Below are positions 15,812 through 23,341 of a stretch of 33,332 nucleotides of DNA, piece after piece; position 1 is the stretch's first letter; the number at the start of each line of letters is the position of its first letter. The stretch spans positions 1 through 33,332 of the forward strand of contig CACXPT010000062.1 in assembly GCA_902769585.1 (NCBI GenBank). Reading direction: 5' to 3'. The notes beneath the pieces were generated by a model. That model saw only the letters and a list, made by a program, of their open reading frames with translations, was not told the origin of the DNA and searched no databases. Position numbers and translations under genes: made by a program. This DNA comes from an uncultured bacterium (GTDB lineage Bacteria; Verrucomicrobiota; Kiritimatiellia; RFP12; UBA1067).

Positions 15812-16056
15812 TAAATTGGTGCTTGGTGCTTAGCCAGCCGCCCGCGTTGCGCACGGGAATGTAAACGAGGGTAACTTTGAGAATGTTGCCAATGTGGAAA
15901 TGTTGCCAGTTTCAATGTTGCCAATTGCCAATGGGAATTGAACATTGGGAATGGCAACATTGGATATTGGAAGTGGTTAGTGCCTAGCGGCCGGATTTTA
16001 CATTGGCTGTAACAAAAGGGCGGATTTTTACACGGGTTTGGCGATTTTTACATTTA
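15812..16056. other. Intergenic repeat region between divergent operons
   Basis: No gene is seen here. It holds two TTGGTGC 7-mers (15816-15829), then runs rich in 7-base units around TTGCCAAT and CATTGG (about 15885-15980). An imperfect inverted repeat has arms at 15915-15933 and 15943-15960 (ATGTTGCC ... GGCAACAT). Closer to the activator gene are three direct copies of GATTTTTACA or a one-base-shorter form (from about 15994, 16023 and 16043). Confidence 0.7.
15915..15960. repeat. Imperfect inverted repeat, possible hairpin
   Basis: The arms are 19 and 18 bases with a 9-base loop. Both ends match as ATGTTGCCA and TGGCAACAT, with a few internal mismatches. No nearby T-tract. Confidence 0.65.
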
Positions 16057-16085
16057 TTGTCAATCGGGCGAAAGTTTGGTATAAT
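16057..16085 (+). promoter_or_regulatory. Promoter of the NifA-like activator gene, predicted leaderless
   Basis: TTGTCA (16057-16062) and TATAAT (16080-16085) are 17 bases apart. The -10 is extended (TGG) and ends 8 bases before the ATG at 16094. The GATTTTTACA copies just upstream could be operator sites. Confidence 0.75.
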
Positions 16086-16093
16086 GTTGACCC

Positions 16094-17617
16094 ATGAACA
16101 CGAAATTGTCGCCGGAGATACCGGTAATTCAGGAGATCAGTTCGGTTGTCGTAAGGGAACGGAATGTACGGGCTTTGCTGGACAAGGTTCTCGACATCCT
16201 GGAGCGTCGCATGGGGATGCTTCGTGGGACGATGACGCTTCTGGAGGGTGACGAGCTGCGCATCGAGGCCTCGCGTGGGCTTGACGACGACGAGCGGGCG
16301 TTGGGGCGCTACCGCATCGGGGAGGGCGTGACAGGACGCGTGGCGCAGACGGGCAAGTGCGAGGTGGTGCCGGACATCCATGTCGACAGGCGCTTCCTCA
16401 ACAGGACTGGGGCGAGGACGGACAAGCGTCCGATCGCGTTCATCTGCGTGCCGCTGGTGCATCTCGGGCAGGTGATAGGCACATTGTCGATCGACCGCCT
16501 GAACGAGCCGGGGACGGCGGCAGCTGCCGACTTGGAGCGCGACGTGGCTTTGCTGGAGATCATCGCGAACATCACGGCGGAGGCGGCGGCGGTGTGCCGC
16601 GAGGAGCTGGCGGAACGTCAGGCGCTGGTGGAAGAGAACCGCAGGCTGCGCGACATGCTGGCGAACAATCCGGGCGACCTGATCGGCAACTGCCGCGAGA
16701 TGCGCGCCGTGTACGAGCAGATACGCCAGGTGGCTCCGAGCGAGGCTACGGTGCTTATTCGCGGCGCGAGCGGGACTGGCAAGGAACTCGTGGCGCGGGC
16801 GATCCAGAGCCTTTCCATGCGCAAGGACAAGCCGTTCGTGACGCTGAACTGCGCGGCGCTGCCGGAATCCCTGGTGGAGTCCGAGCTGTTCGGGCACGAG
16901 AAGGGGGCGTTCACGGGGGCGGCGCAGCGCCGCATCGGGCGCGCGGAGGCGGCGGACGGAGGGACGCTGTTTCTCGACGAGATCGGCGACCTGTCGATCC
17001 CGATACAGATCAAGCTGCTGCGCTTCCTGCAGGAACGGACGTTCTCGCGCATCGGCTCGAACGAGGAGCTGCGCTCGAACGTGCGCTTCATCGCGGCGAC
17101 CAGCCGGAACCTCGAGGACCTGATGGCGAAGAAGATGTTCCGCGAGGACCTCTACTACCGCCTGTCGGTGTTCCCGATCGCGATGCCCGACCTTTCGAGG
17201 CGTACGGGCGACATAGTGCTGCTGGCCGAGCATTTCCTCGGGAAGATGAACGTGAAGTACGGCAAGCAGGTGACGCGCATCTCGCCGCCGGCGGTGAGCA
17301 TGCTGCAGTCCTACTCGTGGCCTGGGAACGTGCGCGAGCTGGAGAACTGCATCGAGCGCGCGGTGCTGACCGCGACGGACGACTGCGTGCACGGCTACAA
17401 CCTGCCGCCCTCGCTTCAGGCGCCGGAGTTCGCGGAGGATCCTTACAGGCCCGACGCGACGCAGACGCTCGACGAGCAGCTGGCGGCGTTCGAGAAGCGC
17501 GTGCTGGAGGACGCGCTCCTGCGCCACAACGGCAACCGCAGCGCCGCCGGACGCGAGCTGGGCGTGTCGCCACGCATGATGAACTACCGCCTGAACAAGC
17601 TTGGCATCGGCGGCTGA
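16094..17617 (+). CDS. NifA-like sigma-54-dependent transcriptional activator (GAF, AAA+, Fis-type HTH)
   Basis: 507 residues. The N-terminal GAF domain (residues about 10-170) is of NifA type: GMLRGTMTLLEGDELRIEAS, RYRIGEGVTGRVAQTG and RFLNRTGAR. A short coiled linker leads to the AAA+ domain (about 190-430) with Walker A GASGTGKE (224-231), GAFTGA (271-276, the sigma-54 contact loop), Walker B TLFLDEIGD (291-299) and RFIAATSRNLE. The C-terminal helix-turn-helix is NRSAAGRELGVSPRMMNYRL. It should open promoters held by RpoN. No nif genes are nearby, so despite the similarity it need not control nitrogen fixation. No clear -24/-12 site was found in the window, so its targets are unknown. The envelope cluster begins 81 bases downstream but has its own sigma-70-like promoter. 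Confidence 0.93.
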   Translation: MNTKLSPEIPVIQEISSVVVRERNVRALLDKVLDILERRMGMLRGTMTLLEGDELRIEASRGLDDDERALGRYRIGEGVTGRVAQTGKCEVVPDIHVDRRFLNRTGARTDKRPIAFICVPLVHLGQVIGTLSIDRLNEPGTAAAADLERDVALLEIIANITAEAAAVCREELAERQALVEENRRLRDMLANNPGDLIGNCREMRAVYEQIRQVAPSEATVLIRGASGTGKELVARAIQSLSMRKDKPFVTLNCAALPESLVESELFGHEKGAFTGAAQRRIGRAEAADGGTLFLDEIGDLSIPIQIKLLRFLQERTFSRIGSNEELRSNVRFIAATSRNLEDLMAKKMFREDLYYRLSVFPIAMPDLSRRTGDIVLLAEHFLGKMNVKYGKQVTRISPPAVSMLQSYSWPGNVRELENCIERAVLTATDDCVHGYNLPPSLQAPEFAEDPYRPDATQTLDEQLAAFEKRVLEDALLRHNGNRSAAGRELGVSPRMMNYRLNKLGIGG

Positions 17618-17644
17618 GACTGGACAGCCTCGCAAACTTTTTTT
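17612..17644 (+). terminator. Possible weak terminator after the activator gene
   Basis: GGCTG / CAGCC can pair around an 8-base loop (17612-17629), followed after a gap by seven Ts. The stem is short and overlaps the stop codon. Confidence 0.3.
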
Positions 17645-17682
17645 ACTTTTGTGTCAGGAAGGGGAATTATGCCCCCCTCTTA

Positions 17683-17691
17683 TGGTATAAT
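17683..17691 (+). promoter_or_regulatory. Extended -10 promoter of the envelope lipoprotein cluster, predicted leaderless
   Basis: TGGTATAAT ends 7 bases before the ATG at 17699. A matching -35 is not clear. Confidence 0.65.
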
Positions 17692-17698
17692 GTGTGCC

Positions 17699-18661
17699 AT
17701 GAGAAATTTTGCAAAAGGTGTATTGCGGGTGTCTGCGCTCCTGCTGTTTGGCTTTTTGTCGGGTTGCGCCATGTTCGGCATCGTTCGGCGTGTGCCTATG
17801 ATCGAGGTGCGGAACGAGGCCGTGGCCGCGTCGGCCGGAGTCGACATGTCGGCAGCAATCGTCAGGGCCGCCACCGCGCGCCGGTGGTCTGCAACTGTGA
17901 CCGCGCCAGATGTGGTGCGTTGCAGATTTGACGCGAGATCGTGGAACATTGTTGTGGACGTGCGGCACGCAGGGACGACTTTCTCCATTGATTACGTTAG
18001 TACAGAAGGCCTGTTCTACCGTCCCGAGTACCGCGACATCCATGGAAGCTATAACAAGCAGGTCGATGCGTTGTGCCAGCGCATCAAGCGGGAAGCCATG
18101 CAAACGCCGGCCGCTGTGGCGGCGGTTCCGGCGACGGTTGCTCCGGCGATGCCTGCGGCACCGGTCGTGAAGCCGTACTCGATCGAATCATTCACACGTG
18201 AGACTGGTGACAAGTACGCATATAGGTTCGTTCTGAAGCTCAACGACGCGTCATCCGCCGATCTGACGCTCTCGCGCCGTATCCAGGCGGATCTGCGGCA
18301 GTCGGTGCGCGACGACTATGTGGCGTCTGCCGGAACGAAGGACGCGTCTTCGCTGCAGATCGATTTCCCGGAATATGCCATCCAGGGCGGCAAGGTGGTG
18401 GGGCGAGCTGTCGTCATGACGGTCGAACTGCTCGAGTTCGTCTATGATCCGGCGACGGCGCACGGGCGTCTTGCTGTGAAGGTCAATCCGCAGCAGTACG
18501 AAACGACGCGGCAGTGGGTGAGGAACAACATCGCGACGCTGGCGAAGGACAAGAACGCCAACATCCTGAGTGCCATTTCCGGGAAGCCTCGCTTCACGAT
18601 CGGGCGCGAGATCCTGCGCGACGACAACGTGCTTGAAGTAGAGTTTCATGCGGGAGAATAG
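17699..18661 (+). CDS. Two-domain lipoprotein, first gene of the envelope cluster
   Basis: 320 residues. The lipoprotein signal ends in the lipobox LSGC (Cys23). Domain 1 (residues about 35-135) has a pattern known from small proteobacterial lipoproteins: an RRWSATVTAP strand, SWNIVVDVRHAGTTFSIDYV, and GSYNKQVDALCQRI. An Ala/Pro linker (about 138-160) follows. Domain 2 (about 165-320) has YAYRFVLKLND, a helical stretch, VVMTVELLEFVYD and PRFTIGREILRDDN; I do not recognise it. It ends 3 bases before the next lipoprotein, so the genes are an operon. A structural or assembly role at the cell envelope is inferred from the neighbours only. Confidence 0.8.
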   Translation: MRNFAKGVLRVSALLLFGFLSGCAMFGIVRRVPMIEVRNEAVAASAGVDMSAAIVRAATARRWSATVTAPDVVRCRFDARSWNIVVDVRHAGTTFSIDYVSTEGLFYRPEYRDIHGSYNKQVDALCQRIKREAMQTPAAVAAVPATVAPAMPAAPVVKPYSIESFTRETGDKYAYRFVLKLNDASSADLTLSRRIQADLRQSVRDDYVASAGTKDASSLQIDFPEYAIQGGKVVGRAVVMTVELLEFVYDPATAHGRLAVKVNPQQYETTRQWVRNNIATLAKDKNANILSAISGKPRFTIGREILRDDNVLEVEFHAGE

Positions 18662-18664
18662 TCA

Positions 18665-20068
18665 ATGAGAGAACTGTGCAAAATAATCTTACCGGCAGCC
18701 TTGGGAGTGCTCATTTGCGGTTGCCGTACCTCTTACCAGGAGGCGCAAGCGGCTCGGCAGGATGTGATGTTCGGCTCTGGCACGATTGCAATGGAGCGGG
18801 CGACCAAGATGGCCAACAGTACCGTGAACAAGAAGCTGGGTGCCTTGGAGCTGGGTCGCATCAAGATGCTGCATGGCGACTTTGCTGGCAGCTCGGCGGT
18901 GCTGGGTCCGCAACTCGAAGACCTTTTCGACGAGACGAATGAAGGGCCAATTCTGAAGAAGGGGCAGATAGCTGGAAATATATTGGCGGGAACGCTTGGC
19001 GATGATCGGGCCATTCCGTACGAGCTGCCGGCGTTCGAGCTTCTGTTCGGTCTGCAGTATCAGGCCGTAAACCATCTCGCGCTCGGACAGCAGGATAATG
19101 CGCGCGTCTATCTTAGGCGCGCGACGGCCGTGCAGGAGCAGCTGAAGGAGGAGCACGGCACGGAGTCGGAGCCGGCCTCGCAGTCGGCCGAGGACGATGC
19201 CAAGGCTGCCGCAAACGCGCAGAACGCCGCAACGGCCAGCAGCCAGATCACCGCGCGCCTTGCTCCCGTGGCGGACATGGTGCGTGCTTCCTACGAGAAC
19301 GCCCTGGCGTGGTACTTGATGGGACTCTTCTTCACAAAGGAGAACGACGAGTCCAATGCCGCCATCGCGTATCGGGAAGCTGGACGGATATGCCCGGCGA
19401 TCACTCCGCTTACTGCCGTGCCGGGCGGCGGCCAAGACGTGATAGTCGTTTACGAGGAGAACCTGATCGACATGCGAGAGCCGATCAAGATACCGCTTCC
19501 GTTCGGCGGCACGGTGTGGTCCGTGGATTTTCCGATCTACAGCGCGCCTGCGTGTCCACCATCGCCAATCTCCGTGGAAGTGGGGGGGGCGGCGGTGGCG
19601 TCGTGCGTTCCTGTGGTCAACGTGCAGGCGCTCGCATACCGAGACCTGAAGGATCGCGTGCCTGGCATCGCCACGCGCAACGTGACGAGAGCGGCCGTGA
19701 AGATCGCCGCCCAGCAGGTGGCCAACCATGTCAATACCGGCAATTCGTACGCAGATCTGGCGATAATGCTGGGCGTGTTTACCTACAACCTCACCAGCAC
19801 CGCCATCACGGAGGCGGACACTCGCGCTTGGCAGACGGTGCCGGAGCATGTCCATCTCGGTCGCCTTGCCCTGCCGGCCGGCAAGAACAGCATCACTGTC
19901 CGAAACGCGCGTACGGGGCGTGCGTGCGAGATCGCTGTGCCGCCTGGCGGCGGGACAAAACTTGTATGGGTCTCCGACATTCGCGGCTTTGCCACGGCAA
20001 CAGTGCTGACCGTGGGCGCGAAGGGTACGCCTTCGTGGGCGCGCATCCCTTCGCTGATCGGGCCCTGA
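18665..20068 (+). CDS. COG3014-like lipoprotein
   Basis: 467 residues. The signal ends at the lipobox ICGC (Cys20). The N-terminal half is helical and TPR-like: ATKMANSTVNKKLGALELGR, FGLQYQAVNHLALGQQDNAR and ENALAWYLMGLFFTKENDES. The C-terminal half is beta-rich (GGGQDVIVVYEENLID, RAAVKIAAQQVANH, WQTVPEHVHLGRLALPAG). This layout fits the uncharacterised COG3014 family, which in gamma-proteobacteria sits beside lpoB and ycfL, as it does in this window. Its function is unknown; proximity suggests a role with penicillin-binding-protein activators. A run of eight Gs (19582-19589) lies inside the gene and could slip. Confidence 0.8.
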   Translation: MRELCKIILPAALGVLICGCRTSYQEAQAARQDVMFGSGTIAMERATKMANSTVNKKLGALELGRIKMLHGDFAGSSAVLGPQLEDLFDETNEGPILKKGQIAGNILAGTLGDDRAIPYELPAFELLFGLQYQAVNHLALGQQDNARVYLRRATAVQEQLKEEHGTESEPASQSAEDDAKAAANAQNAATASSQITARLAPVADMVRASYENALAWYLMGLFFTKENDESNAAIAYREAGRICPAITPLTAVPGGGQDVIVVYEENLIDMREPIKIPLPFGGTVWSVDFPIYSAPACPPSPISVEVGGAAVASCVPVVNVQALAYRDLKDRVPGIATRNVTRAAVKIAAQQVANHVNTGNSYADLAIMLGVFTYNLTSTAITEADTRAWQTVPEHVHLGRLALPAGKNSITVRNARTGRACEIAVPPGGGTKLVWVSDIRGFATATVLTVGAKGTPSWARIPSLIGP

Positions 20069-20112
20069 CTTGATTTCTTACCTGCAACATTAACCAAGAA
20101 GGAGTAAACGAA

Positions 20113-20760
20113 ATGAAAAAACTGATGACGAGCATGCTGTTGTTGGCGTCGGTGTCTGCGAGTGCGGCCGTGGCGACAGTACAGCAGGTCGAGCCGGGCG
20201 TCAGGCCCGTCTACAATTCCGGAACTGGCGTAATGCCGGCCGGCGCGCAGGAGGCTATGCCAAAGGCAAGCCGCCAGCTTGCGAAAGACCGGACTATGGG
20301 CGTGGGGCTCTCGCCCGCGATGCTGAGTTTCTTCTCGCCGCTCCAGGTCCCCGGGCCGGACTTCGACGTCGGGGGGCTTAGGCTTAACATCCTCTACGGC
20401 AGATGCTGCAACTTTGACGGTCTGGACCTCGGTCTTGTCGGCGTGGCCGACAACCATGCCAACGGCTGGCTCGCGAACTTGCTCGTGAACTATGCAACGG
20501 GTGACGGACTCGGCCTCCACACTGGTGCCGTCAACTATTTCGGCGGCGACTTCAAGGGGCTTCAGATCGGCGTCGCGAACTGGATCGATTCTGGCGACAT
20601 GTTCCAGATCGGCGTCTACAATGGCGGATACGATGTCCAGGGCTTCCAGATCGGCGTGATAAACACCGCCAACAAGATGCAGGGGCTCCAGATCGGCCTC
20701 GTCAACATCATCTCGAACTCTGACGTCTCGTTCTTCCCGATCATCAACGGGTACTTCTGA
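20113..20760 (+). CDS. Exported surface-repeat protein, LA_2272-like
   Basis: 215 residues with a signal peptide (MKKLMTSMLLLASVSASAA). The C-terminal two thirds is a series of short beta repeats of the form GxQIGxxN: LDLGLVGVADN, GLQIGVANW, MFQIGVYNG, GFQIGVINT, GLQIGLVNI. This pattern occurs in the LA_2272/LA_2273 surface-repeat family and suggests an outer-membrane or surface beta structure. GAAGGAG precedes the ATG by about 9 bases. Function unknown. It lies between the COG3014-like and CsgG-like genes. Confidence 0.8.
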   Translation: MKKLMTSMLLLASVSASAAVATVQQVEPGVRPVYNSGTGVMPAGAQEAMPKASRQLAKDRTMGVGLSPAMLSFFSPLQVPGPDFDVGGLRLNILYGRCCNFDGLDLGLVGVADNHANGWLANLLVNYATGDGLGLHTGAVNYFGGDFKGLQIGVANWIDSGDMFQIGVYNGGYDVQGFQIGVINTANKMQGLQIGLVNIISNSDVSFFPIINGYF

Positions 20761-20801
20761 GATTGTCACTGATGGAAATCCAAGCTAGAAGGAGAATGAA
20801 A

Positions 20802-21413
20802 ATGAAAGTGAAACAGGTAATGTTTTTGGGTGCCGCAATGTTGTGCGTTGCGGCCTTGGCCCAGGCTCAAGGCGTCCAGACCGTGTCCGAGATCGAGTCG
20901 CGCCAGTCGTCAGCCGATCTTGAGGCGTTCAAGAAGCGTGTTGCTGCAGCTAACCCTGGACTTAACGTTGTCAAGATAGAGGAAGACGTGGTTCGCCGCG
21001 CCGTGCTGGCGCCACCTCCGCCTCCGCCTCCGGCCAAGCCGCCGGTCATGGCCATTTTCGTGAAGAACCACACGAAGACGGCGTCTCGGGACGATCTCTC
21101 GAACGCCTACCGCGACCAGAACTCAACGGCGCCGATCATGGACGACCAGGTGGATGGCATCCGCGACCGTTTGGCCGCCGAGGTCTCGGGCTTGGACTTC
21201 ATTATCATGGACTCGGCGGAGATCGGCGCGGCGTTCAACCGCTACAAGATCACGACCGCCGAGGAGCGTGCCGGCCTCATAGCCGGCCTTTTCACGGGCG
21301 GCAGCGTGACGCGCGTGGCGCAGATGCTCGGCGCGGACTACATCCTCACGGCCTCGATCGTCGGCGCGTCGCAGATGCGGCGGCCGGCGCACCGGCGGCA
21401 GCGTCTACGGTAA
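20802..21413 (+). CDS. CsgG/LpoB-like exported protein, 5' part of a frameshifted gene
   Basis: 203 residues to a stop at 21413. A signal peptide (MKVKQVMFLGAAMLCVAALAQAQ, cleavage near AQA) is followed by a Pro run (PPPPPPP, residues about 69-75). The next domain has AIFVKNHTKTA, IRDRLAAEVSGLDFIIMDS and VAQMLGADYILTASIVGAS, the pattern of CsgG/LpoB-type domains. The last 10 residues (RPAHRRQRLR) are out of character. The next frame continues smoothly with GGSVYGKNW, so the true gene probably reads on to 22233. AGAAGGAG 7 bases before fixes the start at 20802 rather than 20796. Confidence 0.8.
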   Translation: MKVKQVMFLGAAMLCVAALAQAQGVQTVSEIESRQSSADLEAFKKRVAAANPGLNVVKIEEDVVRRAVLAPPPPPPPAKPPVMAIFVKNHTKTASRDDLSNAYRDQNSTAPIMDDQVDGIRDRLAAEVSGLDFIIMDSAEIGAAFNRYKITTAEERAGLIAGLFTGGSVTRVAQMLGADYILTASIVGASQMRRPAHRRQRLR

Positions 21414-21441
21414 GAACTGGTCGAACAAGCGTCCGGTCCCG

Positions 21442-22233
21442 ATGGGCAACAGCGATGACGCCATGGCGATCTACGACGACCTGATCGACATGTGGGTACA
21501 GGACACAGGCGCCGATCTGGCCGCCGCGCGTCCGCGTTGGCGCGCACCTGTGTCCGCCTCGGCAGCGATGGCGTCCTTTACCGTCACCACGACGCTCGAC
21601 GACATCTTCAAGCCGCTCGAGACGACAGTCGACGCGTCGAAGCCCGTCAAGGACGAGCTTCGTGTTGTGGCTGGAGGCATCACGGTTGAGGTGGACGGCG
21701 CGGCGGTCGGTTCTTCCGGCGGCACCTTCCATGCGCGCCCCGGCCTCCATCAGCTGCGAGTGAGCCGCCAGTGGATGACGCCGTGGGTCGGGACGGTCAC
21801 CATCTCCGAAGGCGCCGTGTTCAACGTGGCGCTCGAGCTTTCTGCCGAGGGCTTCCAGCACTACAAGAACAAGGAAACGCTTCGTGCCGAACTGGCGTTG
21901 GCCTACGCAGAGGCCGCCTTCCGCAGCGGCTGCAGGGTGAACTTCGACACGACGAACTGGCAGTCCGTGACATGGGCGCCAGGCTCGGCATCTACGGCCG
22001 TCTCGTCGTCGACCATTGTCCAGCCGACGATGACGGAGCAGGTCGTGCAGCCGACAGTCCAGGCCCCGACCGTTCAGCCTACGGTGCAGACGACTGTCTC
22101 CCCAACGGTGCAGATGCCAGTCTCGTCTACGGTCGAAACGCCTGTCTCCCCGACGGTGCAGACGCCTGTCTCCCCGACGGTCGAAACGCCTGCCTCCCCG
22201 ACGGTGCAGCCCCAGACACCTGTTGTCCTGTAA
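21442..22233 (+). CDS. 3' part of the frameshifted CsgG/LpoB-like gene, with PEGA-like domain and repeat tail
   Basis: The frame is open from about 21391, with the first ATG at 21442 (263 residues), but that ATG lacks a ribosome site. The frame is +1 relative to the upstream half. It encodes the rest of the CsgG/LpoB-like domain (DDAMAIYDDLIDMWVQDTG), then a PEGA-like beta domain (ITVEVDGAAVGSSGG, ARPGLHQLRVSRQWM), a helix (LRAELALAYAEAAFRSG) and a Pro/Val/Thr/Gln tail of repeats (PVSPTVQT / PVSPTVET). One extra base near 21386-21391 would explain the break, by mutation or sequencing error. Confidence 0.7.
   Translation: MGNSDDAMAIYDDLIDMWVQDTGADLAAARPRWRAPVSASAAMASFTVTTTLDDIFKPLETTVDASKPVKDELRVVAGGITVEVDGAAVGSSGGTFHARPGLHQLRVSRQWMTPWVGTVTISEGAVFNVALELSAEGFQHYKNKETLRAELALAYAEAAFRSGCRVNFDTTNWQSVTWAPGSASTAVSSSTIVQPTMTEQVVQPTVQAPTVQPTVQTTVSPTVQMPVSSTVETPVSPTVQTPVSPTVETPASPTVQPQTPVVL
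22090..22209 (+). repeat. Five 24-bp tandem repeats
   Basis: Units start at 22090, 22114, 22138, 22162 and 22186. They alternate in ending GTGCAG or GTCGAA, giving alternating TVQ and TVE in an 8-residue protein repeat. Confidence 0.9.
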
Positions 22234-22263
22234 GCGGTAAACGAAAGAAAGGAATAATAAACA

Positions 22264-22683
22264 ATGAAAACGTTATCTGTCATCTTTTCCGTCATGCTCG
22301 CCGGCATCTTGTTCTCTGGATGCCGCACTACGGCGGGTACGTCGGTCGTCATGAACCACGAGACGGGTGGATCGCTCATCTTCGAGGGCAACACGCGCCT
22401 CCACAACAACATGGCCGTAACAGCGGTCACGTACGACAAGGTGCCGAATGGCCTCAACCGTGTCAATATCCAGCTGACCTCGCTCGTACAGAGGGACCAG
22501 TACCTGCAGTACCGCATAGCCTGGTTCAACTCCGAGGGCATGGAAATCGACGGCGAAACTCGCACGTACCGTCCGCTCCTCCTCCACGGTCTCGATTCTG
22601 TCACGGTGACAGGTGTCGCCAACAACCCGGCCGCAGTCACCTCTCGCCTGCGTGTCCGCGAAGAGAGGTCGCTTCCGTACTGA
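22264..22683 (+). CDS. YcfL-like lipoprotein (DUF1425)
   Basis: 139 residues, close to the family length. The signal ends with the lipobox FSGC (Cys20). The mature part is a beta-sandwich-like domain with VNIQLTSLVQRDQYLQYRIA, WFNSEGMEID and GVANNPAAVTSRLRVREE, as in YcfL. In E. coli ycfL is the neighbour of lpoB, and here too the LpoB-like gene follows 45 bases later. The molecular role of YcfL is not known. GAAAGGAATAA precedes the start. Confidence 0.85.
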   Translation: MKTLSVIFSVMLAGILFSGCRTTAGTSVVMNHETGGSLIFEGNTRLHNNMAVTAVTYDKVPNGLNRVNIQLTSLVQRDQYLQYRIAWFNSEGMEIDGETRTYRPLLLHGLDSVTVTGVANNPAAVTSRLRVREERSLPY

Positions 22684-22728
22684 AAGCGGGCCATCAACCA
22701 TTAGTACCCAAAAACAAGGAGATCACAG

Positions 22729-23328
22729 ATGAAAGCAAACATCAACTTTTTCGCAGGTTTGGTCCTGCTCGCAGCGTTCACGGGTTGTGTCAGCGGGCCT
22801 GGCCCGGTGATGGTGGGAAACCCGGATGACACTCGTCGGTTGACTACGAAGATCGAGCCGCAGGATATCCGCCTGACGGTTGAGAAGATGACCGAGTCCC
22901 TCATCGCGGATCCAGGTGTGCTGGACGCTACCAAGGGCGAGAAGCCCATCCTGGATATCGAGCCGATGAAGAACAAGTCCCAGATGATCGTGGACATGAA
23001 GAGCATCACGGACTCCATCCGCATGAGGCTCATCCGCTCACGCCAGTTCCGCTTCGTGGATCGCTCTACGGCCGGTGCCGACATCGCCATCATGGACGAG
23101 CAGGCTCAGCTGGGCTTGACCGACAGGCGCAAGGCCATTCGGCCCGGCCAGCAGTCCGCCGCGCAGATGTACCTGACGGGCGAACTCACCGAAATGTCGC
23201 AAAGCGACGGCAGGACCTTGCACCGCTACTACAAGTTCTCCATGATACTCAAGGATCTGAGGTCGGGCGAAATCGTCTGGGCCGACGAGAAGGAGATCAG
23301 CAAGGTCACAAATCGTCACATGTTCTGA
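22729..23328 (+). CDS. lpoB: Penicillin-binding-protein activator LpoB-like lipoprotein
   Basis: 199 residues. The lipobox is FTGC (Cys20). The LpoB/CsgG-type domain is clear: KPILDIEPMKNKSQMIVD, SIRMRLIRSRQFRFVDR, AAQMYLTGELTEMSQSDGR and KFSMILKDLRSGEIVWADE. In E. coli LpoB is an outer-membrane lipoprotein that reaches through the wall to stimulate the bifunctional synthase PBP1B. The long disordered tether of the E. coli protein is not obvious here (mature protein about 180 residues). AAGGAG lies 8-9 bases before the ATG. Whether a PBP1B partner exists cannot be told from the window. Confidence 0.88.
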   Translation: MKANINFFAGLVLLAAFTGCVSGPGPVMVGNPDDTRRLTTKIEPQDIRLTVEKMTESLIADPGVLDATKGEKPILDIEPMKNKSQMIVDMKSITDSIRMRLIRSRQFRFVDRSTAGADIAIMDEQAQLGLTDRRKAIRPGQQSAAQMYLTGELTEMSQSDGRTLHRYYKFSMILKDLRSGEIVWADEKEISKVTNRHMF

Positions 23329-23341
23329 CGAGGTCTAGGCA

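Noticed and set aside
16094..17617. Nitrogen-fixation regulator NifA proper
   Set aside because: GAF and AAA+ domains are NifA-like, but no nif genes or NifA-type upstream sites are in the window, so only family similarity is claimed.
16028..17635. A 535-codon minus-strand frame across the NifA-like gene
   Set aside because: The plus strand encodes all the expected AAA+ motifs; the antisense product has none.
18776..18791. TGGCACGATTGCA as a sigma-54 site
   Set aside because: The spacing is 3 bases short and it lies inside a coding region.
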